40,327 bases of DNA from Alphaproteobacteria bacterium 65-37 (GTDB taxonomy: Bacteria > Pseudomonadota > Alphaproteobacteria > Reyranellales > Reyranellaceae). Below are positions 7,926-15,178 of the stretch, piece after piece; the stretch's first letter is position 1; every line of letters begins with the position of its first letter. The stretch covers positions 1 through 40,327 of the forward strand of contig MKRV01000047.1 of the NCBI GenBank assembly GCA_001897995.1, read 5' to 3'. The notes beneath the pieces were generated by a model. The model searched no databases and was not told the DNA's origin. It saw only the letters and a program-made list of their open reading frames with translations. A program made the position numbers and the translations under genes.

Positions 7926-7931
7926 CTACAA
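7926..7931 (+). promoter_or_regulatory. -10-like TACAAT placed for a leaderless start
   Basis: TACAAT preceded by TGC (extended -10 form) ends seven bases before the GTG start at 7939. A transcript starting the usual six to eight bases downstream would begin at or next to the start codon. No Shine-Dalgarno sequence lies between, and no good -35 is visible. Confidence 0.4.
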
Positions 7932-7938
7932 TCGCAGC

Positions 7939-8754
7939 GTGATCCGACCTTTCCTTCGAATGGCTTTGTTGTCGCTTGCCGTGGCAAGCCCGGCCGCCGC
8001 GCAAAATTCGCGGCCGGCACCGGAACTCGGCAGCGGCCCCCTGCCGCCGCGCGCCTTCCCGGGGGCACCGCCCGTACCGGGCATGCCGGGCGCCAGCGAC
8101 GAGATCAAGGATCCGACCACAGGCTGCGCCGTGGTGAACATGACCGCCGAACCCAATGTCGCCATCACCTGGACGGGAGGCTGCGAGCATGGTTTGGCCC
8201 AAGGCAAGGGCGTGCTGCAGTGGACGCGCGACGGCAAGCCGGCCGAACGTTACGAAGGCGAGATGCAGGACGGCCTGTACGAGGGCACCGGCAAGATCGT
8301 CTATGCCGACCGCGCCCGCTACGAGGGCGAGTTCAAGGCCGGCGAGCGTGACGGCCGCGGCACCTATGTCTTCCCCGGCGGCGGCCGCTACATCGGCCCC
8401 TTCCGCGAAGGCCGCCCCAACGGCCAGGGCACCTATGTCTGGCCCAACGGCAACCGCTATGTCGGCGAGTTCCGCGACAACCAGCGCACCGGGCGCGGCA
8501 CGCTGCTCTTCGCCGACGGCGGCCGCTATGAAGGTGATTTTGTCAATGGCAGGATGCAGGGCCGCGGCCAGCGCGTCTGGAGCAATGGCGCGCGCTACGA
8601 CGGCGAATGGTCGAACGACGTCGCCAACGGCTATGGTACGCAGGCCGCTGCCGACGGCCAGGTCTTCACCGGCACCTGGGTGAATGGCTGCTACCGCGAC
8701 GGCAGCCGCTGGGCGACCGCCGGCGTCAGCGCCCAGAGCTGCGGCTTTCAATAG
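7939..8754 (+). CDS. exported MORN-repeat protein
   Basis: Predicted 271-residue secreted or periplasmic protein. The signal peptide covers about residues 1-22 (start GTG, hydrophobic LLSLAVASPAAA, cut before QN). A proline-glycine linker follows to about 55. MORN repeats then start at Y105, Y128, Y151, Y174, Y197, Y220 and a partial one at F243, exactly 23 residues apart. Their pattern is YxGxFxxGxxxGxGxxxxxxG. Four cysteines (63, 82, 251, 268) flank the repeat block and could clamp it by disulfides. MORN arrays form elongated beta-hairpin surfaces that bind lipids, proteins or serve as scaffolds. An alternative ATG at 7960 would cut into the signal peptide. Confidence 0.87.
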   Translation: MIRPFLRMALLSLAVASPAAAQNSRPAPELGSGPLPPRAFPGAPPVPGMPGASDEIKDPTTGCAVVNMTAEPNVAITWTGGCEHGLAQGKGVLQWTRDGKPAERYEGEMQDGLYEGTGKIVYADRARYEGEFKAGERDGRGTYVFPGGGRYIGPFREGRPNGQGTYVWPNGNRYVGEFRDNQRTGRGTLLFADGGRYEGDFVNGRMQGRGQRVWSNGARYDGEWSNDVANGYGTQAAADGQVFTGTWVNGCYRDGSRWATAGVSAQSCGFQ

Positions 8755-8806
8755 GAGCGCCACGCTCCGCATGAAGCGTTCTGTTTTCCTGCGGCATCGA
8801 CGGCGC

Positions 8807-8812
8807 TAAACT
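8807..8812 (+). promoter_or_regulatory. -10-like TAAACT placed for a leaderless start
   Basis: TAAACT ends six bases before the ATG at 8819. The gap holds no convincing Shine-Dalgarno sequence, so the predicted transcript start would fall on the start codon. The -35 region is weak. Confidence 0.3.
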
Positions 8813-8818
8813 GGCGGC

Positions 8819-9058
8819 ATGTCCAGCCTATCCGCCTCTCCGGACCTGATCATGACCCAGTTCCTCGAATGGGTGGCGGCCAAGCCGCGTAGCCGCGAGG
8901 ACGTGCTGGAGGCCTGGCAAAGCTCCTGCCCGCGCTTTCCGGTCTGGGAAGATGCACGTGCCGAAGGTTTCGTGTGCCAGAAGGGCGGCGAGACGGGCGA
9001 GCATCGCGTGGAGCTGACGTCGCTGGGCCGCGCCACCCTCGCTTCGACACGACGCTGA
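8819..9058 (+). CDS. small protein of unknown function
   Basis: Predicted 79-residue soluble protein, not recognised. An N-terminal helix pair (LIMTQFLEWVAAKPRSREDV) is followed by a loop with one cysteine. It ends in a beta-hairpin-like HRVELTSLGRATL, resembling a minimal winged-helix domain. The same T-x-LGR ending occurs in the protein at 5462-5752. It sits between the MORN gene and the AI-2E permease on the same strand, with gaps of 64 and 48 bases. Codon use is like its neighbours, which supports a real gene. Confidence 0.6.
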   Translation: MSSLSASPDLIMTQFLEWVAAKPRSREDVLEAWQSSCPRFPVWEDARAEGFVCQKGGETGEHRVELTSLGRATLASTRR

Positions 9059-9094
9059 TCGCGCTCACGCCTCCCAAGATTCATTCTTGCCGTT

Positions 9095-9100
9095 TATAGT
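9095..9100 (+). promoter_or_regulatory. -10-like TATAGT placed for a leaderless or near-leaderless start
   Basis: TATAGT ends six bases before the ATG at 9107. An AGGG sits too close to the ATG for a normal ribosome site. If used, transcription would begin at about the start codon. Confidence 0.35.
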
Positions 9101-9106
9101 AGGGAC

Positions 9107-10150
9107 ATGACGCTGCAACGGGCGGCCCTGTGGGCGATCGTGGTCGCCGCGACCATCTTCCTGCTGGTCTCGGGCCGCGGATTGCTGCTGCCCTTCGTGC
9201 TGGGCATCGTGCTCTGGTACATGATCGACGCGCTGGCCGACACGTTCGCCCAGCCGCGCTTCGGCCGTCTCCGCCTGCCGCAGCCGGTAGCGCTGATCGC
9301 CGCGGTGCTGATCATCGGCGGCCTGTTCTGGATCGTCGGCCGCACGATCGGGCGCAACGTCACCGCCGTGGTGGCCGCCGTCCCCAACTACGAGAACCGG
9401 CTGACGCAGCTGATCGAGCACGGTGCCCGGCTGATCGGCCTCGAGCAGGCCCCGACCCTCTCCGAGCTGTTCGCCCGCGTGAGCCTCGCCGACACGCTGG
9501 GCGGCGTCGCGACCGCCGCCGCCTCGGTGGTAAGCGTCGCCGGCCTGATCCTGATCTACGCCCTGTTCCTGTTCGTCGAGCAGCTCCATTTCAAGCGCAA
9601 GCTCGCCAACGTGTTCAGCAGCGACGGCCAGGCAACACGCGTCCAGGCCGTGCTCGACCGCATCGACCGCGAGATCCGCATCTACATCCGCATCAAGACG
9701 ACGCTGGCCACCGTCACCTCGGCCCTGGCCTACCTCGTGATGTCGCTGGTCGGCGTCGATTTCGCCGGCTTCTGGGCGGTGATGGTGTTCTTCTTCTATT
9801 ACATCCCGACCGTCGGCTCGATCCTGGCGATCGTCGCCCCCGCCCTGCTGACCCTGGTCCAGTTCGATCACCTGACGCCCTTCCTGATCGTGCTGTTCGT
9901 GTTCGGCACCATCCAGGTCGTGACGGCCAACGTCATCGAACCGGCGATCATGGGCCGATCGCTCAATCTTTCCCCCCTGGTGGTGATCGTGTCCCTGGTC
10001 GTGTGGGGCACGATCTGGGGGGTCGTCGGCATGTTCCTGTGCGTGCCGATCATGGTGGTGGCGCTGATCGTCCTGGCGCAATTCGAAACCACGCGGCCCG
10101 TCGCCGTGCTGCTGTCGGCGGATGGCCGGATTCCGGAGTCGAGCCAATGA
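9107..10150 (+). CDS. AI-2E family transporter (PerM/TqsA-like permease)
   Basis: Predicted 347-residue polytopic membrane protein of the AI-2E (UPF0118) family. Two or three helices lie in the first 85 residues, then an amphipathic periplasmic or cytoplasmic segment at about 90-135. A helix pair follows, then a charged linker (FKRKLANVFSS, about 165) and a C-terminal block of four or more helices. The family hallmark near the end is present (FFFYYIPTVGSILA and NVIEPAIMGRSLNLSPLVVI). Members export signals, small peptides or ions; the substrate here cannot be told. The downstream exported protein starts inside its stop codon (ATGA), so the two are translationally coupled. Confidence 0.92.
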   Translation: MTLQRAALWAIVVAATIFLLVSGRGLLLPFVLGIVLWYMIDALADTFAQPRFGRLRLPQPVALIAAVLIIGGLFWIVGRTIGRNVTAVVAAVPNYENRLTQLIEHGARLIGLEQAPTLSELFARVSLADTLGGVATAAASVVSVAGLILIYALFLFVEQLHFKRKLANVFSSDGQATRVQAVLDRIDREIRIYIRIKTTLATVTSALAYLVMSLVGVDFAGFWAVMVFFFYYIPTVGSILAIVAPALLTLVQFDHLTPFLIVLFVFGTIQVVTANVIEPAIMGRSLNLSPLVVIVSLVVWGTIWGVVGMFLCVPIMVVALIVLAQFETTRPVAVLLSADGRIPESSQ

Positions 10151-11445
10151 AAGCACGCACGCTGCTCGTCCTGCTTGCGCTCTCCGTTGTCCCCGCTGCC
10201 GCAGCTGTGGCGCAGGTCACGATATCGCCGCCGCCGATCAACTATCCGCCCGCCACCGACGACAAGACATCGTCGCCGCAGGCTCCCGCCACGGAAACGC
10301 CGCCGCCCGAGCCTCCGGTGCCGCCGCCCGCCATCGACGTGATGTATGTCTGTCCGGGCGGTCCCGATTTCTCGGCGCACTTCGCCGAAAACGGCGAGCT
10401 CGTGACGCTCAAGATCGCCGGCCAGCCCGATCTCGAGATGCCGCGCCAGACGACCGCTACCGGCTATTTCTATACCGACGGCTACTACGAGCTGCGCGGC
10501 CGCGGCCGTGAGGCGACTCTGACGGCCGCGGGACGATCGCTGCGCTGCCACGCCGCCGGACGTCCCGGCCAGCCGCCGCGCACATTCGCCAATGCCGACA
10601 GCGCGCTGACGCTGTTTCCCGACGGCACCTTCCGCCTGCGCGAAAAGCGCGCCGGCGCGGCCGAGCCGGTTCTGGACCTCGGGCAGTGGTCACAGGAGGT
10701 CGATGGCGGCGTCCGCCTCGTGATCCGCGGCAGCGCTTCGACGCGCCGCGCTTTCCGCGAGGTCGGCGTCGGCAAGCTGATCGACGACAAGGGCGCCGAG
10801 CTCACCCTGGCGGCCACGCCCGATCCGATCGAGGGCAAGTTCCGGCTGAGCGGCCTCTATCGCGATGCCCAGGATGGCGGCCTGTTCACCGAATGTTTCA
10901 CCGACCGCACCTATGCGGTGGTGCCGGGCGGCGCCGAACCCGAACTCGAGCGCGCCTGGGTGGAAGCGACTCCGTCGCGCGAAACCAGCCTCTATGCCGA
11001 AGTGGTCGGCGAATTCAGCGGCCCCAACGGCGTCAGTATCGTGGAGTTCCTCAGCTTGAAACGCGGCGCGACCTGCCCGGCGCAGGCGTCGCGCGGCGCG
11101 GCCTTGCGCGACACCGAATGGCGCCTGATCGAGATCGACGGCGAGAAAGTGCGCTTCGACGACTGGCGCCACCGGCCGACCCTGCGGCTCAACGACGAGG
11201 GCGGTTTCTCCGGCCGAACCGGCTGCAACGGCTTCGGCGGCACCTACGAGCTCACGGCCGACGGCGTGCGCTTCAAGTCCGGCGCCATGACCATGATGGC
11301 CTGCCCCGACCCGCAGCAGACGATGGAGCGGCGCTATCTCGATGCGCTCGACGCCGTGCGTACCGCCCAGATCGCCAGCACGGTGCTCGACCTCAACGAC
11401 GCCACCGGCAAGCGCCGCCTGCGCTTCGAAGCGCGGAGTCTGTAG
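10147..11445 (+). CDS. exported MliC / NlpE-like / META three-domain protein
   Basis: Predicted 432-residue periplasmic or envelope protein. The signal peptide covers about 1-22, followed by a proline-rich linker to about 62. Residues 66-136 match MliC-type lysozyme inhibitors (VMYVCPGGPDFSAHF, C69 and C134 as the likely disulfide). Residues about 150-305 resemble NlpE/CutF (LFPDGTFRLREKR, then FTECFTDRTYAVVPG with C250). Residues about 320-430 form a META/HslJ domain (DTEWRLIEIDGE, then SGRTGCNGFGGTYEL, MTMMACPDP with C360 and C386). All three domains are linked elsewhere to envelope stress or lysozyme resistance. There is no lipobox; the signal looks Sec type I. It overlaps the AI-2E gene by four bases. 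Confidence 0.85.
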   Translation: MKARTLLVLLALSVVPAAAAVAQVTISPPPINYPPATDDKTSSPQAPATETPPPEPPVPPPAIDVMYVCPGGPDFSAHFAENGELVTLKIAGQPDLEMPRQTTATGYFYTDGYYELRGRGREATLTAAGRSLRCHAAGRPGQPPRTFANADSALTLFPDGTFRLREKRAGAAEPVLDLGQWSQEVDGGVRLVIRGSASTRRAFREVGVGKLIDDKGAELTLAATPDPIEGKFRLSGLYRDAQDGGLFTECFTDRTYAVVPGGAEPELERAWVEATPSRETSLYAEVVGEFSGPNGVSIVEFLSLKRGATCPAQASRGAALRDTEWRLIEIDGEKVRFDDWRHRPTLRLNDEGGFSGRTGCNGFGGTYELTADGVRFKSGAMTMMACPDPQQTMERRYLDALDAVRTAQIASTVLDLNDATGKRRLRFEARSL

Positions 11446-11470
11446 CGACGGCCTCTGCTACCGCGTAAAG

Positions 11471-11545
11471 CCCACCTCCCCATATGAATGGGCTGTTGGA
11501 TTCACACATCGCGCTCATCTTTCCTCTCCCGTGAAACGGGAGAGG
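11471..11545. repeat. palindromic element between convergent genes, related to the 18.8-kb element
   Basis: CCTCTCCCG (11523-11531) and CGGGAGAGG (11537-11545) form a 9-bp stem. About 30 bases upstream, 11471-11492 holds CATATGAATGGG, sharing ATATGAATGGG with the right end of the 273-bp element at 18838-19110. It may be a truncated one-ended copy. It lies between convergent genes and could also stop transcription. Confidence 0.55.
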
Positions 11546-11597
11546 ACGCCTGAACGATCCGTGAATACGACAGATACGATGGGGACGAGACGAATTC

Positions 11598-13088
11598 TCA
11601 AGGCCCGGCGGTCGGGTCCATACTGAGGACCATCAGGCGGCCCTCGTCTTCGATGGCGATCCGCAGGAAAGGGATGCTCGACAGCGGCGCATCGGCATTG
11701 GCCTTGCCGGCGAGTTCGCGGTCGACCTCGTCGAACAGGCGGACGTAGAGTTTCCATTCGGCCATGCCAGACTCGATCGGCAGGCGCGCCGGCTCCCGCC
11801 AGTCCAGTCCACGGATGCCGCTCTGGACGACCCGTTCGACAGGTTTGTCGCGGACCAGGGCGGTCTCGAAGCGGCCGATCGTGGCGGTCCGTGCCTCCTT
11901 GGTGACGGGCTTGGCGATCACGGCCAGGCAGAGCTGGCCGGGCTGCTCGGGCGGCACGAGCTCGACCGAGCCGCCATTCATGGTCTCGTCGGGCACGTCG
12001 TCGACCCAGCCCAGGCGCTCGACGATCACGACGCGCTGGGTGCCGCCCTCGAAACGCCATCCCGACGGAGGGTCGAAGCAGCGCCGCACCGTGCGCGTCT
12101 CGCCGGCCGGGGCGCGCGCCAGGATCTCGGGCGAGACCAGGGTGTTGGACTCGAGCTCGGTCGTGTGGATCCTCTGGTCGAAGGCGAAGGAGCCGGGACG
12201 GTCGGGCAGGACAGTGAAGAGCAACTGGAACGTCACGTTGCGCGAGCCGGCACGCAGGGTCAGCGTGCCGGTCGCGAAACTGGTGCGCGCCGCATCGCTC
12301 GAAATGGCGCTGCGCGGCACTGTGAAGCGCAGGCGCTCCGGGGCGATCGTGGCCTCGCCGCGCCAGTCGCCGATGGTCAATACCGGCTTGGCACCGCCGC
12401 CGAGATACAGGCCGACGATCTCGACCTCGACCGGCGGGTCGTCGTCGCCCGGCACCGCAAACGGCGGCACGTAACGCGACACGGTCGGCGCCGGCGGGCC
12501 GGCGGGACGGTCGCGGCGGGCGTCGAGGCGAAGCGCGCTGTCGGCTGCCGGCGGCGTCGACGTGCCGGGCGCGAGATTGAGCTCGGCCGTCCCGAGGCGC
12601 GGCGGCACGTAGCGCGGCGTGTAGGACAGCACGACCGGACCGTCCCCCGCCGCGGCGAAGCGATCGAGTTCCGCCGCCGCCTTGCCGGCCGCCTGCTGGG
12701 CCGCCAGACGCGCGCCCTCGCCCGGCCGTTCCAGGGCGTCGCGCAAGGCCGCGTTCAGCGCCTCGAGCTCGGCGAACGCCTGGCGCCGTCGCTCCGGCAA
12801 GCGACCGAAGGCGCGGTCACGCAGCGGCTCGTCACGGGCGATCAAGGTATCGCCCAGCAGCCCCGCGACGCGCAGCGCTTCGAGCAGCTCGAGGCGCGCC
12901 ACGCCATCGGCGCGCGCCTGCAGCGCCGCCCGATCCGTGCGTACGGCGATCAGCCTGTCGCCGACCGTCGGCTCGCCGGTGATCCTGTCTTCGGGCAGCA
13001 CGACGAGCAGCCCGACAACCGCTGCCACGACGACCGCGATCGCGGGCCACAGACGCTTCGACTCGATCGACAAAAATCCTGCCGCCAT
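11598..13088 (-). CDS. membrane-anchored protein of unknown function
   Basis: Predicted 496-residue protein, not recognised. One N-terminal membrane helix covers about residues 14-32 (AIAVVVAAVVGLLVVLP), leaving the rest probably periplasmic. Residues about 45-150 are an alanine-, arginine- and glutamate-rich helical or coiled-coil stretch (ELEALNAALRDALERPGEG). Two YVPP-containing linkers follow (about 160-215), then a beta-rich C-terminal half. The late conserved-looking stretches are MAEWKLYVRLFDEVD and SIPFLRIAIEDEG. It lies 57 bases downstream of the universal stress protein gene on the same strand, with a hairpin between. It could be an envelope sensor or scaffold, but nothing proves it. 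Confidence 0.7.
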   Translation of the reverse strand: MAAGFLSIESKRLWPAIAVVVAAVVGLLVVLPEDRITGEPTVGDRLIAVRTDRAALQARADGVARLELLEALRVAGLLGDTLIARDEPLRDRAFGRLPERRRQAFAELEALNAALRDALERPGEGARLAAQQAAGKAAAELDRFAAAGDGPVVLSYTPRYVPPRLGTAELNLAPGTSTPPAADSALRLDARRDRPAGPPAPTVSRYVPPFAVPGDDDPPVEVEIVGLYLGGGAKPVLTIGDWRGEATIAPERLRFTVPRSAISSDAARTSFATGTLTLRAGSRNVTFQLLFTVLPDRPGSFAFDQRIHTTELESNTLVSPEILARAPAGETRTVRRCFDPPSGWRFEGGTQRVVIVERLGWVDDVPDETMNGGSVELVPPEQPGQLCLAVIAKPVTKEARTATIGRFETALVRDKPVERVVQSGIRGLDWREPARLPIESGMAEWKLYVRLFDEVDRELAGKANADAPLSSIPFLRIAIEDEGRLMVLSMDPTAGP

Positions 13089-13106
13089 GCGACGGTCTCT
13101 AGCACG

Positions 13107-13130
13107 GCCGCCGGTCCGGTGACCGGCGGC
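13107..13130. other. GC-rich hairpin between stress-protein gene and its downstream neighbour
   Basis: GCCGCCGGTC (13107-13116) and GACCGGCGGC (13121-13130) form a perfect 10-bp stem with a CGGT loop. It lies 16 bases after the stress-protein stop, as a terminator would, but no U-run follows on the minus strand. It may attenuate read-through into the 496-residue gene. Confidence 0.5.
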
Positions 13131-13145
13131 GGATTGTCTGCACGG

Positions 13146-13952
13146 TCAGTACGAGAACAACACCGGCAGCGGTGAGCTCAGGATGAGATCGCGCGTGACG
13201 CCGCCGAAGATCATCTGACGCAGGCGGCTCTGCGTGTAGGCGCCCTTGACGATCAGGTCGGCGCCCAACGACTGGGCCCGGTCGATGATCGTCTGTCCGG
13301 CCGACTTGGCGCCGGGCTTCACGTGCTGGCTGGTGACGTTCAGCCCGTGGCTTCGCAGGGACTCGGCAATCTCGGCCGATGTCGGCCCCGGCACCATCGC
13401 CCCTTCCACGCTCAGCACCTCGATCGCCTCGGCACCGGCCATGACCGGCATGGCGAGCGATATCGCCCGCGCGCTTTCGGTCGAGCCGTTCCAGGCGAAG
13501 AGGATGCGCTTGCCCACCATGTCGGTCGCGCCCGGCGGGACCACCAGGATCGGCCGCCCCGAGTCGAACAGCGCCGTCTCGAAGACGCTTTCCGGCATCT
13601 TGGGCAGAGCGCCCGGCTGCGGCAGGACGATCAGATCGTAGGCGCGGCCGATCGTGCCGATCGCCGTCGGGCCGCTGTCGTCGGCGGTGCGCCACTCCGA
13701 GGTGAGCCCGCTCGCCCGCTGGTCGAACGCCTGTTTCACGGCGGCCACCCGCTGGCGTTCCTCGGCGTCCTCGGCGAGCCCGCCGCCGATCGGCGCGCCC
13801 ATGCCGGCATCGGCCCACGCCATGCTCATGACGCCGTAGGACGGTGGTTCGAGGCCGATCAGCCGAGCCCCGAATTTACGCGCGATCTTTGCAGCCAAAT
13901 CGAAAGAGGACGGATCTTCTGCCGTCCAGGCCATTGTCAGAATTGATTTCAT
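13146..13952 (-). CDS. universal stress protein, UspA family (tandem type)
   Basis: Predicted 268-residue cytoplasmic protein, the length of two fused UspA folds. The N-terminal half (ILTMAWTAEDPSSFDLAAKI, then GARLIGLEP) is a degenerate domain. The C-terminal half, from about residue 150, carries ILFAWNGSTESARAI and ends with DLIVKGAYTQSRLRQMIFGG and PVLFSY. The ATP-binding glycine motif near the end is altered (GAYT rather than GxxG), as in many alphaproteobacterial members, so nucleotide binding is uncertain. Family members respond to stress, starvation or oxygen limitation. It is divergent from the Flp pilin gene across a 249-base regulatory gap. Confidence 0.9.
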   Translation of the reverse strand: MKSILTMAWTAEDPSSFDLAAKIARKFGARLIGLEPPSYGVMSMAWADAGMGAPIGGGLAEDAEERQRVAAVKQAFDQRASGLTSEWRTADDSGPTAIGTIGRAYDLIVLPQPGALPKMPESVFETALFDSGRPILVVPPGATDMVGKRILFAWNGSTESARAISLAMPVMAGAEAIEVLSVEGAMVPGPTSAEIAESLRSHGLNVTSQHVKPGAKSAGQTIIDRAQSLGADLIVKGAYTQSRLRQMIFGGVTRDLILSSPLPVLFSY

Positions 13953-14031
13953 GACACGCCTCCCTGTGCACCAACGTTACCACGACCTTCACCGCCGCGC
14001 GTACAGCGATGAAGTTGTTACAATTCCTGCG

Positions 14032-14059
14032 TTGAAACAGGGTATGGCGTCAATATCTT
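14032..14059 (+). promoter_or_regulatory. putative sigma-70-like promoter upstream of the Flp pilin gene
   Basis: TTGAAA (14032-14037) and TATCTT (14054-14059) are 16 bases apart, close to the housekeeping consensus. If used, it gives an approximately 135-base leader that includes a 22-base tandem repeat before the pilin start. Confidence 0.35.
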
Positions 14060-14062
14060 GCC

Positions 14063-14106
14063 GTCGACCCTTCGGCGTCGATCGGTCGACCTTTCGGCGC
14101 CGATCC
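14063..14106. repeat. 22-bp tandem repeat, two copies, in the pilin leader
   Basis: Copies at 14063-14084 and 14085-14106 both read GTCGACC-TTCGGCG-CGATC with three mismatches. Each copy can fold on itself around the TTCGG core. They lie between the putative promoter and the pilin gene and may be regulatory. Confidence 0.6.
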
Positions 14107-14201
14107 CAGGGGGCGCATATCGGCCCCGGCGCAGCCGTCCGTCACGCCAGCGCAGGTCACGGGATCATTCTTCCGAGCATTTTTCTGCAGGAGAGATTCA
14201 C

Positions 14202-14378
14202 TTGCTGCGTATTCTCACCCGTCTCGCCCGCAATGAACGCGGCGCCACCACCGTCGAATACACCCTCATCGCTTCATTGATCGCCGTCGCCGCGATCGTC
14301 GCCATGAGCCATGTCGGCAAGCAGATCGAGCCGCCGCGGAGCACGGCCGCTCCCTCGTCGGTCAGTTCGAGCTCATAG
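14202..14378 (+). CDS. Flp/Fap-type (type IVb) pilin
   Basis: Predicted 58-residue prepilin. A basic leader ends ARNERG, and the predicted peptidase cut after this glycine gives mature ATTVEYTLIASLIAVAAIVA. Glutamate at mature position 5 and tyrosine at 6 are the Flp hallmark, followed by the hydrophobic assembly helix. The start is TTG at 14202, supported by a strong GCAGGAGAG eight bases upstream. After the helix the tail is unusual: EPPRSTAAPSSVSSSS, serine- and proline-rich, where most Flp pilins have a short amphipathic end. No Tad assembly gene is in the window, so it is an orphan copy relying on machinery elsewhere, or a specialised pilin. Confidence 0.82.
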   Translation: MLRILTRLARNERGATTVEYTLIASLIAVAAIVAMSHVGKQIEPPRSTAAPSSVSSSS

Positions 14379-14414
14379 AAAAAAGAGCAGCGGCCTCGGG
14401 ATCGAGGCCGCTGC
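14378..14414 (-). terminator. Rho-independent terminator of the isochorismatase-like gene
   Basis: GCAGCGGCCTCG (14387-14398) and CGAGGCCGCTGC (14403-14414) form a perfect 12-bp stem with a four-base loop. On the minus strand it is followed by TCTTTTTTC. It starts 19 bases after the gene's stop. It nearly abuts the pilin stop on the other strand, where no U-run follows. Confidence 0.88.
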
Positions 14415-14433
14415 GGCCGACTTCGCCGACAGG

Positions 14434-15024
14434 TCAGCCGATCTGCTTGGCCGACGGCACGATCCAGGCGAACCGATCCGACAGCGCCGCCAAGGTCACC
14501 TTGTTCAGCGCTTCGGCGGAGACCGTGCCGGTGCCCGTCGCATCGGGCAGGTCGCGCGTCGCCACCGTATCGGCCGCGACGGTGCACATATAGCCGTGGT
14601 CGGTCGCGGACCGCACCGTCGCCGAGATGCACATGTGGGTCATGAAGCCGCCGACCAGCAGGTTCTTGCGGCCGATCGCCGTCAGTCGCTGCGCAAGATC
14701 TGTGCCGGCGAAGGAGTTCGGCAGGCCTTTGTCGATGATCGTCTCGCCGGCGCGGGGCGTCAGCTCCTTCACGATTTCGTAACCGGTCGAGGCCGGATTG
14801 AACGCCTTGCCCTTCGATTGATGACGGACATGGACGACCGGCGCGCCTGCGGCACGCGCCTTCTCCAGGAGAACCGCCAACGCCTCGACTGCCGGCTGAA
14901 CGCCGGTGAGCGGCAGCAGGCCGTCGGTATATTCCCTTTGTGCATCAACGATCAGCAGCACACCATCGGCCATCGTGGCCGGAGTCGGCTGAACGCCGGA
15001 CATCTGCAGCATGGTCATCGCCAT
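14434..15024 (-). CDS. isochorismatase-like cysteine hydrolase
   Basis: Predicted 196-residue cytoplasmic hydrolase. The catalytic triad is visible: D27 in LLIVDAQREY, K99 in TIIDKGLPNSF, and C132 in FMTHMCISATVR, where a cis-peptide usually precedes the cysteine. Members cleave isochorismate, nicotinamide, N-carbamoyl compounds and similar amides, so the substrate is not defined. Two ATGs compete. The first (15030) abuts the GAGGAG ribosome site, while the second (15024) is six bases from it and is preferred. The gene is alone on this strand with a strong terminator and is divergent from the S24 regulator, which may control it. Confidence 0.9.
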   Translation of the reverse strand: MAMTMLQMSGVQPTPATMADGVLLIVDAQREYTDGLLPLTGVQPAVEALAVLLEKARAAGAPVVHVRHQSKGKAFNPASTGYEIVKELTPRAGETIIDKGLPNSFAGTDLAQRLTAIGRKNLLVGGFMTHMCISATVRSATDHGYMCTVAADTVATRDLPDATGTGTVSAEALNKVTLAALSDRFAWIVPSAKQIG

Positions 15025-15030
15025 GTCCAT

Positions 15031-15178
15031 CTCCTCGGCTACTCTACGGTTGTGTAAACCCTGAATACATCAACGCCCAAGACGACGATTTTTGCAAGTG
15101 CAACGAGGGCATATCTCCGTAAGGTAGAGTACATTTCTCGTCGACGCTCGCGATTGGCACTGACAAACTATCGATCCC
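15031..15178. promoter_or_regulatory. divergent promoter region with inverted repeat
   Basis: This 148-base gap serves the isochorismatase-like gene and the S24 regulator gene. It is AT-richer than its surroundings. ACTCTAC (15041-15047) and GTAGAGT (15124-15130) form a distant inverted repeat, with TTGTGTA and TACATCAA between them. These are candidate regulator sites; none is proven. Confidence 0.3.

Noticed and set aside
7819..8772. Upstream extension of the ROK frame on the minus strand to 8772
   Set aside because: The extension is antisense to the MORN gene, alanine-rich without homology, and a good ribosome site sits just before the ATG at 7818.
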